Part shown: one piece after another, positions 8,252 to 16,608 of the stretch | Numbering within the stretch: the stretch's first letter is position 1 | How the letters are laid out: the number at the start of each line of letters is the position of its first letter | Assembly: GCA_963797115.1 (NCBI GenBank) | Contig: CAWCOH010000001.1 | Coordinates: forward strand, 1,364,001 to 1,428,000 | Direction of reading: 5' to 3' | Source of the DNA: AP-15 sp963797115 | Lineage (GTDB): Bacteria > Pseudomonadota > Alphaproteobacteria > ATCC43930 > CGMCC-115725 | Length of the DNA: 64,000 bases | Notes under the pieces: model-generated | Database searches by the model: none | What the model was told of the DNA's origin: nothing | What the model saw: the letters and a program-made list of their open reading frames with translations, nothing else | Position numbers and translations under genes: made by a program

Positions 8252-8920
8252 ATGAACGTCCTGATCGTCAGCGATGTCCGGCTGCATCGCGAGGGTCTCG
8301 CTAGCTTGCTTGAAACCGTGCCGACCATTAGCGTGGTCGGCGTGATTGATGTGGGCAGCGCTCTCCGCCGACCCCCGAGGAAGGCGGTTGATGCCGTATT
8401 GCTCGACCTCCTTCCACCTGAGTGTCTGAAAATCCTGCACCCGCTGCGGCAGCTGCACCGGCGGGTTCGTGTCATCGCCATCGGCGTCCGCGAAGTCGAA
8501 AGCGAGGTGCTTGCGTGTGCGGCCGCGGGTGTTGACGGCTATGTTCCGGTCAATGCGGCCGCCGACGATCTCGTTGCGGTGCTCGAAAGCCTCAAACGCC
8601 GTGAACTCGTCTGTTCGCCGAAAGTCGCGGCATCGCTTTACAATTGCGTCGGACTGCTCCGCGCGGTCAGCAACGAGCCATTGACGGTCCGCGAGCTTGA
8701 AGTCGTCGATCTGATGAATGAGGGCTTGTCGAACAAGGAGATCGCGCGCCGCCTCGGCATCGAGGCATCCACCGCGAAGAATCACGTGCAGAACATTCTA
8801 CTAAAGCTGAACGTGCACCGTCGCGGTCAAGCCGCCGCCAAGCTGCGCGCGCTGATCAGGGCTCGCTTCAATCGGGAGAATGCGATTTCGTCCCCTGCTG
8901 GCGTGCTAATAGGCAACTGA
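8252..8920 (+). CDS. LuxR/NarL-family response regulator with atypical receiver
   Basis: The 222-residue protein has a receiver domain (about residues 1-120) and a C-terminal LuxR helix-turn-helix: PLTVRELEVVDLMNEGLSNK, then EIARRLGIEASTAKNHVQNI. The putative phospho-acceptor Asp is kept in AVLLDLLP. The acidic pair near the N terminus is reduced to VSDV, and the conserved Lys before the last helix is replaced (GYVPVNA), so normal phosphorylation control is doubtful. No cognate histidine kinase is adjacent. GGGGAA lies about eight bases before the ATG. It converges with the S8 protease gene. Confidence 0.85.
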   Translation: MNVLIVSDVRLHREGLASLLETVPTISVVGVIDVGSALRRPPRKAVDAVLLDLLPPECLKILHPLRQLHRRVRVIAIGVREVESEVLACAAAGVDGYVPVNAAADDLVAVLESLKRRELVCSPKVAASLYNCVGLLRAVSNEPLTVRELEVVDLMNEGLSNKEIARRLGIEASTAKNHVQNILLKLNVHRRGQAAAKLRALIRARFNRENAISSPAGVLIGN

Positions 8921-9015
8921 CGCGCCGCAGGTCTGAGCGATCGCCTCACGGGAGCGCGTGCTGCCGCGTTATTCTGCGGGTTCGAGGAACCGGCAACCGT
9001 GCAGCGATCCTGAGC

Positions 9016-10833
9016 TCAGATCACACCCATCGCGCGAAGTTGCATCAAAAGGGGGCTCGAAGCCTGTGGCGGTATCGCACCCGCAAAGCCGCTGCGGCCC
9101 GCAACGGCTTCCGGCATTTGCGTCAGTGCATCGCCTCGGCCCGGCTGCTGCACCAAGAAGGCCCATCCCGGTACTCGAAGAAGATCGGCTAGCCCGGCTG
9201 TGACACGCGACGGGTCTCCCGATGCCGATGCGCGCATCGTTTCGAAGAGCGCGGCCACGCGATGCTCACCGCGGGTCACATAGGCACCCTGGAATAACGG
9301 ATAATGGGCGAGCAAGAGGGCTGCAAAACCGGTGACGTGCGCCGCTGCAATCGAGGCCCCGTCCCAGGCCGCGTAACCACCACCCGGTACCGTCGATACA
9401 ATCGCCAGACCTGGCGCGCAAACCGCCGCCTCCGGAGCATAGGCGCTGAATTTGGGTACAAAGAGACCTTCGGCTCCCACCGGCTGGCCGAGCGCCATCT
9501 GCGCATGATTGCTGTCGGGTGGAAACTCTCCGAGTTTGCCGATCGCCGATACCGCGAGCACCCCGGGCGCGGTGGCACGGAACTGCACCAGCCCCCCGGG
9601 GCTTCCGGCCGGCGCGATGCAGGCGACGCCCTTCTGGCGTGCCGCCGCGAGTTTGAGCGCAACCAGTTCCGAAGGGCGATCGCTGCCGACGCCGATATGG
9701 ACCACATCGATTTGCCGTTCGATGCACTCGTCGAGCGCCTCGATGAGGGCGCTGAATCGGCCGCCCGGGAAAACCTTGAAGACGTGCACTTCAGCATCCG
9801 GTGCGAAGCCCCGCACCCCGGCCGGGCGCGACCCACCGCCAGCGGCGATGATCCCAGAGCAATGGGTGCCGTGCCCGACGGGGTCAATTGTCCAGGTATC
9901 GGGTTTGCTGGGCTCGACGACATTCACTCCCCGGGTCACATGGCGAAGCAGCGAGTGGGTATTGTCACATCCTGAGTCGATCAGCCCGATCTTCACCCCG
10001 GTGCCTTCGAGACCATCGGCCAGATGATCGAGTTTCATCATTCGCAGACCCCAGCCAACCAGTCTTTCGCCCGGAAAGTTTGGAAAGGTCTGCTTCAGGG
10101 GGAGAAGCCTGATCAGATTGGTGCCGTCGTCGAGCGCCGGATCGGCGATAAGGCGGTCCCAATGATCGGCCGCCGGTCTGACGTAGACCGCCTTGGCGAT
10201 GCAGGGAGCTTCCGGCCCGCCGTTGTGCTCGTCAAACAATGTCACGGTCGCTTGGCCGGAAGCATCGGTGACGGCTTGTGACGGCAGCCCTGAGCCAAAG
10301 ACGACGACGCTGGCGCCCGCCAGCGGTCGATCTTCTTCGCCGAGCACGCGGAACATGATCTCCTTGCCGGGACACAGCAAGGCGGCCATCTGCTCACCGA
10401 TAAGAATGCGCATCGCGCTTGAGAGTGTTGCACCGCCGCAGTGGAGTAATTCATCCACCTCGACGACAAGGTTCAGTACCGCGCTCCGGCGCAACGCTTC
10501 GCCTTGCTCCTCATCCATGCGGGCAACGATAATCTCAAAGGCAGGCTGGTTCCCGCTGTCCGCCAGCGTCTGAGATCCGCGCGGGCGGAGCCGGCGAACG
10601 ATCTCGACACCCGGCATCGCGTTCAGCGCCTGGACAATCAGATCGGTCGGGACCGGTGCAACGCCGGGCAAAGGTCGACTGCCGATCAAATATTGCTGTC
10701 TGCGGGGCGCGACTGTCCCGGCCTCACCGTTGCCCCATGCCGATTTTAGTTGCTCCGGCGGCGTGTGCTTCGGCCCCGACCCGGCAGGCTGCACCCTCTG
10801 CTTGGGTTGGCTCTGATCCTTCTGCTCGGACAT
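9016..10833 (-). CDS. S8 (subtilisin-like) serine peptidase with N-terminal extension
   Basis: The 605-residue protein has no signal peptide. Residues 1-150 are unrecognised; residues about 155-215 look like an Ig-like or carboxypeptidase-regulatory-like fold (PLAGASVVVFGSG, TDASGQATVTL). The S8 domain follows with Asp286 (IGLIDSGCD), His321 (GHGTHCSGIIAAGG) and Ser494 (WDGASIAAAH). Two family residues deviate: the oxyanion-hole Asn of the usual AAGN is Ser411 (IAPAGSPGG), and the Pro after the catalytic Ser block is His. A Gln-rich repeat protein is encoded 178 bp upstream in the same direction and is a candidate partner or substrate. Cytoplasmic location is inferred from the lack of a signal. 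Confidence 0.85.
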   Translation of the reverse strand: MSEQKDQSQPKQRVQPAGSGPKHTPPEQLKSAWGNGEAGTVAPRRQQYLIGSRPLPGVAPVPTDLIVQALNAMPGVEIVRRLRPRGSQTLADSGNQPAFEIIVARMDEEQGEALRRSAVLNLVVEVDELLHCGGATLSSAMRILIGEQMAALLCPGKEIMFRVLGEEDRPLAGASVVVFGSGLPSQAVTDASGQATVTLFDEHNGGPEAPCIAKAVYVRPAADHWDRLIADPALDDGTNLIRLLPLKQTFPNFPGERLVGWGLRMMKLDHLADGLEGTGVKIGLIDSGCDNTHSLLRHVTRGVNVVEPSKPDTWTIDPVGHGTHCSGIIAAGGGSRPAGVRGFAPDAEVHVFKVFPGGRFSALIEALDECIERQIDVVHIGVGSDRPSELVALKLAAARQKGVACIAPAGSPGGLVQFRATAPGVLAVSAIGKLGEFPPDSNHAQMALGQPVGAEGLFVPKFSAYAPEAAVCAPGLAIVSTVPGGGYAAWDGASIAAAHVTGFAALLLAHYPLFQGAYVTRGEHRVAALFETMRASASGDPSRVTAGLADLLRVPGWAFLVQQPGRGDALTQMPEAVAGRSGFAGAIPPQASSPLLMQLRAMGVI

Positions 10834-11011
10834 CAGGTATTCTCCTTCCCGATAGCGTTATCAGGCTTCGCTCAAAAGGCCACGAGGTCGACCGCATGTC
10901 GCGTCGATATACGGCCCACCCCGTGGACTGTGATCGCGAAGCAACGAGCGGAAGGTCAGACCCACCGCTCGCCGCATAGCTGTGGATTGCTACGCGCGGC
11001 GCTGTGGATTC

Positions 11012-11974
11012 CTACGCGCGGCCCAACCCGTAAGCCTGTCCGGCAATGCCCTGCTGGGCGAGAAACGGCAGGACTCGTGCAAGCGTGTCACCCGACTGGG
11101 CCGAAAACTGGCCGAGTTGACCCTGTCCATACGGCCCGCCGAAGGACCCGAGCGAAGCTTGTTGAGGCCCGTATTGCTGGTGCAAGCCAGCAAAATTTGC
11201 AACCGGTAGCTGTGGCACGAGCTGCTGCTGCCAGCCGATATTGGGCTGGTGCTGAGATTGCTGGGCGCAGACGACGGGAAGAACCCGCGCCAGCATCTCC
11301 GCCGTCTGGACGATATTCTGCGCGATCTGCGCCTGCCCGTAGGGCGATGCAATCGCGGCGCTGATCGGCACCGCGTATTGCCCGAGGAGATGGGCGAGCG
11401 GGGTCAGCTGCTGTGCTCCGACGAGCGGCAGAACCCGCATCAGCATCTCCGCCGTCTGCACAATATTCTGTGCGATATGCGCCTGGCCATAGGGCGATGC
11501 CATCACGGCGCTGATCGGCATCGCGTATTGACGCAGGAGTTGGGCGAGAACCAGCGGCTCCTGCCAGCCAGCAGCGGGCGGAGCAACCGGCTGACCCAGC
11601 TGGTGTGCCCCGATTTGGCCGATATTCTGCCACGGCTGCACCTGACTCTCGGGCTGGACTTGAGCATAGGGCCAGCCGAGCGCCGCATTCCCCTGGCCGG
11701 TGAATTGAGTGAGCGGACTGAGCTGAGAGAACTGCGGCTGTTGCTGTTGCCAGCCGATGGAGGGCTGGAATTGTTGGCCAATCGCAGGCATCCCGGTGAA
11801 TGATGGAACACCCCCGCCAGTCAGCCCGTAGCTCTGGCTGAGCGTCGGATGGCCAAAGATATTGCTGGGGACATTACCCACCCCGCTGCCAAAGAGCCCG
11901 CCTGGAACGCCTTGTGGCGTAAATGCCTGAGCAAGATAAGGCGCGAAACCGCCGTTCATCGTGGCGTCTGGCAT
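11012..11974 (-). CDS. Gln/Pro/Gly-rich protein with three internal repeats, function unknown
   Basis: I do not recognise a family for this 320-residue protein. Residues 1-140 are low-complexity and rich in Gln, Gly and Pro. Two near-identical 50-residue units follow (QYA at residues 149 and 199), each carrying ASPYGQA, IAQNIVQTAEML and RVLP ending AQQ, and a third degenerate unit lies at about 266-308 (GGPYGQGQLGQ, TLARVLPFLAQQ). The repeats look amphipathic and helical. There is no signal peptide or membrane segment. CGGAGAA precedes the ATG at the normal distance, so the start is well placed. It lies upstream of the S8 peptidase in the same direction. Confidence 0.75.
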   Translation of the reverse strand: MPDATMNGGFAPYLAQAFTPQGVPGGLFGSGVGNVPSNIFGHPTLSQSYGLTGGGVPSFTGMPAIGQQFQPSIGWQQQQPQFSQLSPLTQFTGQGNAALGWPYAQVQPESQVQPWQNIGQIGAHQLGQPVAPPAAGWQEPLVLAQLLRQYAMPISAVMASPYGQAHIAQNIVQTAEMLMRVLPLVGAQQLTPLAHLLGQYAVPISAAIASPYGQAQIAQNIVQTAEMLARVLPVVCAQQSQHQPNIGWQQQLVPQLPVANFAGLHQQYGPQQASLGSFGGPYGQGQLGQFSAQSGDTLARVLPFLAQQGIAGQAYGLGRA

Positions 11975-11999
11975 GAGTCGTTCTCCGTGTGGTTACCGA

Positions 12000-12549
12000 G
12001 GTATTCGCTCGGGCACGCAGCCGCGAACGCGCCTCTCTGACGAGGCGGCGCGATTATTCAACGATAAGATCGGTCCGAAAATCGGCCGAGAGGCCCTCCT
12101 GTTTGCCACGACGCAGGGCCGATCAACGTGATCCAAAAGGCCTAGGATACCTTGTAAGGCGCTGATTCAAGCGGGACTGCGATCCCCGGGCACGAGCGGA
12201 GCTCCGACAGATTGTGGGCGTCGGCTTCGCCCTGATCGGCCGCGCGTTAGCTCATCCGCGTTGCTGTCTCCAGCTCCGCAAACTACAACCAAAGCATTGT
12301 GTGCCTAATCCCCCGCTGCTCCTGCAGCGGGTCTGCAGCGGGTCTGCAGCGAGAACTCGCGTCAACGTTGAAATAGGTCTTCGGAAGCTGGGCGCCCCAA
12401 GCCCCTTATCGCCCAAGCCCCTTATCGCCCAAGCCCCTTATCGCCCAAGCCCCTTATCGAATGCGCGTCACCCGACCAAGGGGTCCATTGCAATATGGGA
12501 TACCAAAATGGCAATTTTGCGGTATGGCCTCGGGATAACGCGGCCGCTG
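12000..12549. other. intergenic region upstream of the Gln-rich gene, repeats only
   Basis: No gene is recognised in this roughly 550-bp gap. It contains the 16-bp tandem repeat listed separately and a short CAGCGGGTCTG duplication near 12325-12350. The end next to 11974 presumably carries the promoter of the Gln-rich gene. Long readings on the plus strand here continue as shadows of the CoA-transferase gene. Confidence 0.5.
12399..12459. repeat. 16-bp tandem repeat, four copies
   Basis: The unit AAGCCCCTTATCGCCC is repeated head to tail from 12399, with three full copies and a last partial copy of 13 bases. The copies are identical. There are no spacers, so this is not a CRISPR array. It lies in an intergenic region near the end of the CoA-transferase gene. 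Confidence 0.9.
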
Positions 12550-13959
12550 TCAGGCGCGGGCGGGCCAGACGGGTTCGTTGTGGCCGAGCGGGACGGAAGG
12601 ACGGGCCCAGCGGGGCGAGGTTTCGGAGAGCCGCACGGTCGGGCCGAGATGGCGGAGGCGCCCGGCCGGGGTGTCGCTGTCGATCGACCAGCGGTCGATG
12701 TCAGCCTGTGGGAACTCCTTCGCCACGTTTTTGAGCGCAGCCTCGGGCACCTCGCCGCGTCCGACCAGCCACCGTCCGGTCTGCGCCAACGAGATGCGCA
12801 CGAGCCAGCTGCCGCCTTCGCGGGCGCGCCGCGCCAACGCCACCATCGCACCTGTAGCCATCAGATAGCCGGTCAGATAATCGATCGCGGAGACCGGGTA
12901 GAATTGCGGGCCGGGCTCGGCTCCGGGGAACAGCTCACCCTGGCGCGTGGTGATCCCGCTGACGTTCTGCACCACCGTGTCAAAGCCGCGGCGCGACGCC
13001 CATGGACCCTGGTGACTGAACGCGCACAGCGAGACGTAGACGAGCCCCGGCCGGAGCTTCGAAAGCTCCTCGGACGAGAGACCACGATTGCTCAGCGTGC
13101 CCGGACGGTACCCCTGGCTGAACACGTCGGCCTCGCGCACCAGCCCGCGCAACGTCTCGAGATCAGCGGGCTGGCGCAGATCGAGCCGCGCCGACAATTT
13201 GCCGTGCCCGGTATCGTATTCCTGATCATCGCGAGCCGCGATGTGCGGTGCTGTGATCTTCAAGACGTCGGCGCCGTGCTCGGCCAAGGTGCGCGCGCAA
13301 GTCGGACCGGCGAGCACGCGGGTCAGGTCGAGGACGCGGATGCCCGACAAGGGCCGATCGCCCTCGGGCAATTTCTCCGCCGGGGCGTCGCCGATCTTGA
13401 CGATCTCCATCAACGGCAATGCCGCGATCGCCGCGGCCTGTGGATGCTGCGCCCATTCGGCCATGCCGCGCACCATGCCGCCGGCACCACCGGCGGCGAT
13501 GATCGCCTCCTCGAGATCGAGCGCGTCCCACTGCGCCACCGCCCGGCGCACCGCCTCGCGGTTTTCCTCGCAGCCCAGGACGCGCAGCGCCGCGGCGCGG
13601 TGGTTCGGGAAGTTGGCGTGAATATAGCTCCAGCGTCCGTTCTTGGCCGGATACATGCCCATCACCGGGTTGCGGTCTTCCCTGACCTTGGCCCCGTTGA
13701 CCTGCAGATAGTGGCCGCTGCGCAGCGAGGCGACCGCCTGACGCAGATCGACCGCGACATCCTGGCGCCGGCCGGTGCGCAATTCCCACAAATCGGATGC
13801 GGCGAGACCGGTGGCGGCGAGGGCTGCGGCGCCGGCGGCTCCGATGCGAAACGGCGTCGGCAACACCGGGTCCGTACCGCCGGTAATCTCGACCGTGCCT
13901 GCCCGCTCTTCGGGCCAGCCGGCGATCGGTAAAATCGTGCGCAGCGCATCATGTGCCAT
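12550..13959 (-). CDS. CaiB/BaiF family III CoA-transferase
   Basis: The 469-residue protein carries the family III CoA-transferase core in its second half: LSGIRVLDLTRVLAGPTCAR, LAEHGADVLKITAP, DVFSQGYRPGTLSNRGLS and the Asp-containing YPVSAIDYLTGYL that corresponds to the catalytic aspartate region. The N-terminal 220 residues belong to the same fold in the long form of the family. It transfers CoA between an unidentified acyl-CoA and a carboxylic acid. The ATG at 13959 is preceded by GGGAG at good spacing; a start at 13974 is upstream of that site. A divergent ABM-domain gene starts 88 bp away. Confidence 0.88.
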   Translation of the reverse strand: MAHDALRTILPIAGWPEERAGTVEITGGTDPVLPTPFRIGAAGAAALAATGLAASDLWELRTGRRQDVAVDLRQAVASLRSGHYLQVNGAKVREDRNPVMGMYPAKNGRWSYIHANFPNHRAAALRVLGCEENREAVRRAVAQWDALDLEEAIIAAGGAGGMVRGMAEWAQHPQAAAIAALPLMEIVKIGDAPAEKLPEGDRPLSGIRVLDLTRVLAGPTCARTLAEHGADVLKITAPHIAARDDQEYDTGHGKLSARLDLRQPADLETLRGLVREADVFSQGYRPGTLSNRGLSSEELSKLRPGLVYVSLCAFSHQGPWASRRGFDTVVQNVSGITTRQGELFPGAEPGPQFYPVSAIDYLTGYLMATGAMVALARRAREGGSWLVRISLAQTGRWLVGRGEVPEAALKNVAKEFPQADIDRWSIDSDTPAGRLRHLGPTVRLSETSPRWARPSVPLGHNEPVWPARA

Positions 13960-14047
13960 GTCGAAATCTCCCAAACCTGCTGCCGGCGCTTGCCCGGCTC
14001 CGATCGATCACTGATGATGCCGTGGAATCCAGCCGGAGGAAATGCTT

Positions 14048-14335
14048 ATGAGCCGTCTGATGATCGTCGTCGAATTCGAGGTGAAGCCCGAGCACCGCAA
14101 TGCCTTTGTCGAGCTGATGACAGGTCACGCGCGGCTGTCACGCGCCGAGGACGGCTGCCAGCAATTCGACGTGCTGCTGCCGCAGAACGATCCGAGCCGC
14201 GTCTTCCTGGTCGAGGCGTGGCGCGACCAAGCCGCACTCGACGTGCATGCGAAAGTGCCGCGGATGGCGCAGAACCAGGAAACCTATGGGCCGTGGCTCG
14301 TCAGCCGCAAGGCGACGCGCTGTACCGCCGATTAG
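14048..14335 (+). CDS. antibiotic biosynthesis monooxygenase (ABM) domain protein
   Basis: The 95-residue protein has the dimeric alpha/beta-barrel ABM signature: MIVVEFEVKPEHRNAFVEL, then RLSRAEDGCQQFDVLL and RVFLVEAWRDQAALDVH. Such small proteins act as cofactor-free monooxygenases or as partners in quinone or haem handling. GGAGGA at 14035-14040 fits the second ATG (14048) better than the first (14042), which would be only one base away. It is divergent to the CoA-transferase and may be co-regulated with it. Confidence 0.85.
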   Translation: MSRLMIVVEFEVKPEHRNAFVELMTGHARLSRAEDGCQQFDVLLPQNDPSRVFLVEAWRDQAALDVHAKVPRMAQNQETYGPWLVSRKATRCTAD

Positions 14336-14356
14336 CGCCGCGGGCGGAGGGTTCGC

Positions 14357-14785
14357 TTACCGGTAGCTGCGCCCGGTAGCGGTGCCGGCCGGGAACCGGC
14401 GATCGATCCCGGGATTGGTGCCGGTCCAACTGCCTATTGCTGCGTCGCCGGCGCCGAGCGCGCCGTTGCCGCCGGGAGCGACCTTGCCGCCGCTGGGTCC
14501 GTAGCCGGAATTGGCGCCGGCTGGCCCGCGATTGACCCAGGGGTTGGTGCCGGTCCAGTCGCCGCCCTTGGCGTCGCCGGCGCCGAGCGTGCCGTATCCG
14601 CCGCGCACGGCGCCGCCGGTGTCGGAGCCGGTACCTTTGGATTGCGAATTGCCCGGCCCGGTCTTGGCGGGGTTGCCGGTCGTTGTCCCCGGATACTGGG
14701 TCCCGCTGTCTTGAGCAGCGGCCCCGGCGGCCACTGTTGCGAGAAATGCCGCTGCGACTGCCGCCGCTCCGATGTGCCTTCGCAT
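14357..14785 (-). CDS. small secreted Gly-rich repeat protein, function unknown
   Basis: A typical Sec signal peptide (MRRHIGAAAVAAAFLATVAA, cleavage near AAAQ) is followed by about 118 residues rich in Gly, Thr, Asn and Pro. The pattern LGAGDA, two or three residues, W-TGTNP occurs twice (GTLGAGDAKGGDWTGTNP and GALGAGDAAIGSWTGTNP), separated by about 45 residues, so the protein has an internal duplication. AAGGAGGAAACGGCA before the ATG is a near-ideal ribosome-binding site. I do not recognise a family. A second small exported-looking ORF lies 20 bp upstream. Confidence 0.7.
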   Translation of the reverse strand: MRRHIGAAAVAAAFLATVAAGAAAQDSGTQYPGTTTGNPAKTGPGNSQSKGTGSDTGGAVRGGYGTLGAGDAKGGDWTGTNPWVNRGPAGANSGYGPSGGKVAPGGNGALGAGDAAIGSWTGTNPGIDRRFPAGTATGRSYR

Positions 14786-14804
14786 TGCCGTTTCCTCCTT
14801 GCGA

Positions 14805-15029
14805 TCAGTGCCCGGCGGCCAGACCTGGAGCCGGAGGTGCGGCGGACGGCGAAGCGCCGAGCAACCCTGAGCGCGTGTTAGTGCCGGGATCGACGGTCGT
14901 CTGGGCATAGCCGATCAGGGAGGTCAGGGCGAGCAATCCCGCCGCCAACCCGACCACTGCAAACCCGTCCCGCCTGCAATTCCCTCGCAAAAAGCGAGCT
15001 TTCAAAAGACCAAGCGATGCCGCATCCAA
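14805..15029 (-). CDS. small membrane-anchored or exported protein, uncertain
   Basis: The 74-residue reading has a basic N terminus, one hydrophobic segment (FAVVGLAAGLLALTSLIGYA) ending in an AxA-like site, and a short polar tail containing DPGTNTRSGLLG. The tail resembles the TGTNP-type segments of the downstream secreted protein, and the two ORFs are only 20 bp apart, so both may be expressed together. No clear Shine-Dalgarno site was found at the first ATG. Moderate support only. Confidence 0.45.
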   Translation of the reverse strand: MDAASLGLLKARFLRGNCRRDGFAVVGLAAGLLALTSLIGYAQTTVDPGTNTRSGLLGASPSAAPPAPGLAAGH

Positions 15030-15086
15030 CGGCGCGGTGTCAACGCTGGGTGCGTGACTTTATGATGATGATCGGGGATGGCGCAC

Positions 15087-15434
15087 TCAGCCTTCGGAAA
15101 GCATCTCCTCGACCCGTTGCACAAACGCTTCGGGCCGGAACGGCTTCGACAGATACGGTTGTCCGGAGGCATCAAACTCGACCATCCGGTCAGCGCTTCC
15201 GGTGATCATCAGGGTTTTCACCCCGGCCCCCTGCGCCTGCTGAGCGAGGCTCGTACTGGAGCCGTCGGTCAGCACGACATCCGTCGCCAGCAGGTCGGGA
15301 ACTTCTGCCGCAAGAATGCCGGCCGCTTCCGCAATGGTGGCGACTGCTGTCGCCTCGTGTCCGGCTTCTTCGAGCAGCCGAACAAGCGTGCGGCGAAGAT
15401 CAACGTGAGTGTCGACGATCAGAATGCGCGCCAT
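15087..15434 (-). CDS. single-domain response regulator receiver
   Basis: The 115-residue protein is a stand-alone receiver: RILIVDTHVDLRRTLVRLLE at the N terminus, the likely phospho-acceptor Asp in LLATDVVLTDG, and the conserved Lys in YLSKPFRPEAF. It has no output domain, as in CheY- or DivK-like proteins. I took the ATG at 15434 because the receiver fold begins there; a longer reading to 15485 adds an unrelated N terminus. No kinase gene is adjacent. Confidence 0.82.
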   Translation of the reverse strand: MARILIVDTHVDLRRTLVRLLEEAGHEATAVATIAEAAGILAAEVPDLLATDVVLTDGSSTSLAQQAQGAGVKTLMITGSADRMVEFDASGQPYLSKPFRPEAFVQRVEEMLSEG

Positions 15435-15656
15435 GTCAAGCCAACATTTCGCGCGGCCCGGCCGTTCCCGCAGCGTAGGCGACAAAAGGTCCGCAGTCTG
15501 AATTAAGCAATTTTATCCTCTGACGGGCGGAGGAATGCGGTCGGAGATTTCTGCCGAAAGCGAATAGACCACTGATTTAGCCGCACATCAAAATCACTCG
15601 CCCTCTCGGCAGATGCTGGAGTGCGGTCTTCGCGTTCGTTGACGGACAGGTGACAA

Positions 15657-15894
15657 ATGAAGGCTCGACATCTCAGATGGGCCGAGGCTCGGTGCGACAG
15701 CCGCCGGGTTCCTGCTGGCCGCGGCCGCGTTTCCCGGTCCGGCGCTGGCGCCTGCCCAAGGCTTCTCTCTGACCAACAAAGTCCTGCAGACCTGCAACGG
15801 CTGGCTGATGGAGGCCAAGCGCGGCGACGGCTTGCCGGCCGTTGCCTTTGTGGACCCGAAGACACAGACTATCGTGGACGCAGATTTCAGGTAA
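15657..15894 (+). pseudogene. small secreted protein, probably frameshifted
   Basis: An ATG at 15657 follows GGACAGGTGACAA and starts MKARHLRWAEA. About 12 codons in, the +1 frame gives a signal-peptide-like stretch (GATAAGFLLAAAAFPGPALA) and then a plausible mature protein (TNKVLQTCNGWLMEAKRGDG, AFVDPKTQTIVDADFR) to a stop at 15894. The +1 frame has no start codon of its own because a TGA lies at 15658. The simplest reading is one gene with a single-base indel near 15690. The family is not recognised. Confidence 0.4.
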
Positions 15895-15940
15895 AGTAAC
15901 GCGCGTAACGCGCGCAACAACCTTATCGGGAGGGATCATG

Positions 15941-16429
15941 ATGATTAGGAAACACCATCTCATCGCGTTGGCGTTGCTCGGCCTATGTGTCTGGCTGCTC
16001 CCCTCTTGCGCGCCTCAAGGGAGTGGGGTCCAATCCTACGCCCCGGTTGCAGCGCCCGCACCGGGAACGGCGCGGGTGTGGTTTGTGCGGACCAAGGACC
16101 CGCAGGAACAATTCGGCGACCCGATCATTTATGCGAATGGCCAGCAAGTGGGCCGGAGCGTGCCGGGCATCGCCTTCTATCACGATTTCCCGCCGGGCGC
16201 TTATGCCTTCACGGTGCAGAGCTACGGTCTGACCGCCGGGCAGCCCATCCAGAGGGACACGGTCCAGCTCGCCCCGGGGACACAGACTTATCTCGAGGTC
16301 TTGTGGGGAGGCAGCTGGCTGGTCGGTACTGCAGGAGGTGCGACCTTCTTTGTGCGAACGCTGGTGCCGCCGCTGGGCCCGGCATACGTCAAGATGTTGA
16401 CCGACCAGGGTCCGCCCCAGGCCTTGTAG
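15941..16429 (+). CDS. DUF2846-like lipoprotein
   Basis: The 162-residue protein starts with a lipoprotein signal ending in the lipobox LLPSC. The mature part shows TARVWFVRTKD, IYANGQQVGRSVPG and FYHDFPPGAYAFTV, the pattern of DUF2846-type periplasmic lipoproteins with a small beta-sandwich. GGGAGG at 15928-15933 fits the second of two adjacent ATGs (15941) best; 15938 is the alternative. The role is unknown. Upstream there is a short GCGCGTAACGCGCGC repeat at about 15900-15915 that could affect transcription. Confidence 0.78.
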   Translation: MIRKHHLIALALLGLCVWLLPSCAPQGSGVQSYAPVAAPAPGTARVWFVRTKDPQEQFGDPIIYANGQQVGRSVPGIAFYHDFPPGAYAFTVQSYGLTAGQPIQRDTVQLAPGTQTYLEVLWGGSWLVGTAGGATFFVRTLVPPLGPAYVKMLTDQGPPQAL

Positions 16430-16608
16430 CCCCGCGGGCAACGCGCAGCTGCGCGCCCTGGTCGCGGAGCTCGAAAGGAAGGTGCGCCCATAGGCCACCC
16501 TCGGCGGCTGCGTTGGGATCGTAATCGACGACGTCGAGATTATGCCGAAATTGAATAGCCGACCCCGGATCACACCCGGCACCCTCGGTTCGACAGTGGA
16601 AGGGCCGG

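Noticed and set aside
12399..12459. Possible CRISPR array
   Set aside because: The units are directly adjacent with no spacers, too short, and there are no cas genes.
12214..13932. 572-codon plus-strand reading over the CoA-transferase gene
   Set aside because: Shadow of the clear CaiB/BaiF gene on the minus strand; composition is Arg/Gln-rich and without motifs.
16430..16500. Coiled-coil-like residues (GNAQLRALVAELERKVRP) as an IS66 transposase remnant
   Set aside because: Only about 18 residues, a generic coiled-coil pattern, and no other IS66 sequence nearby.
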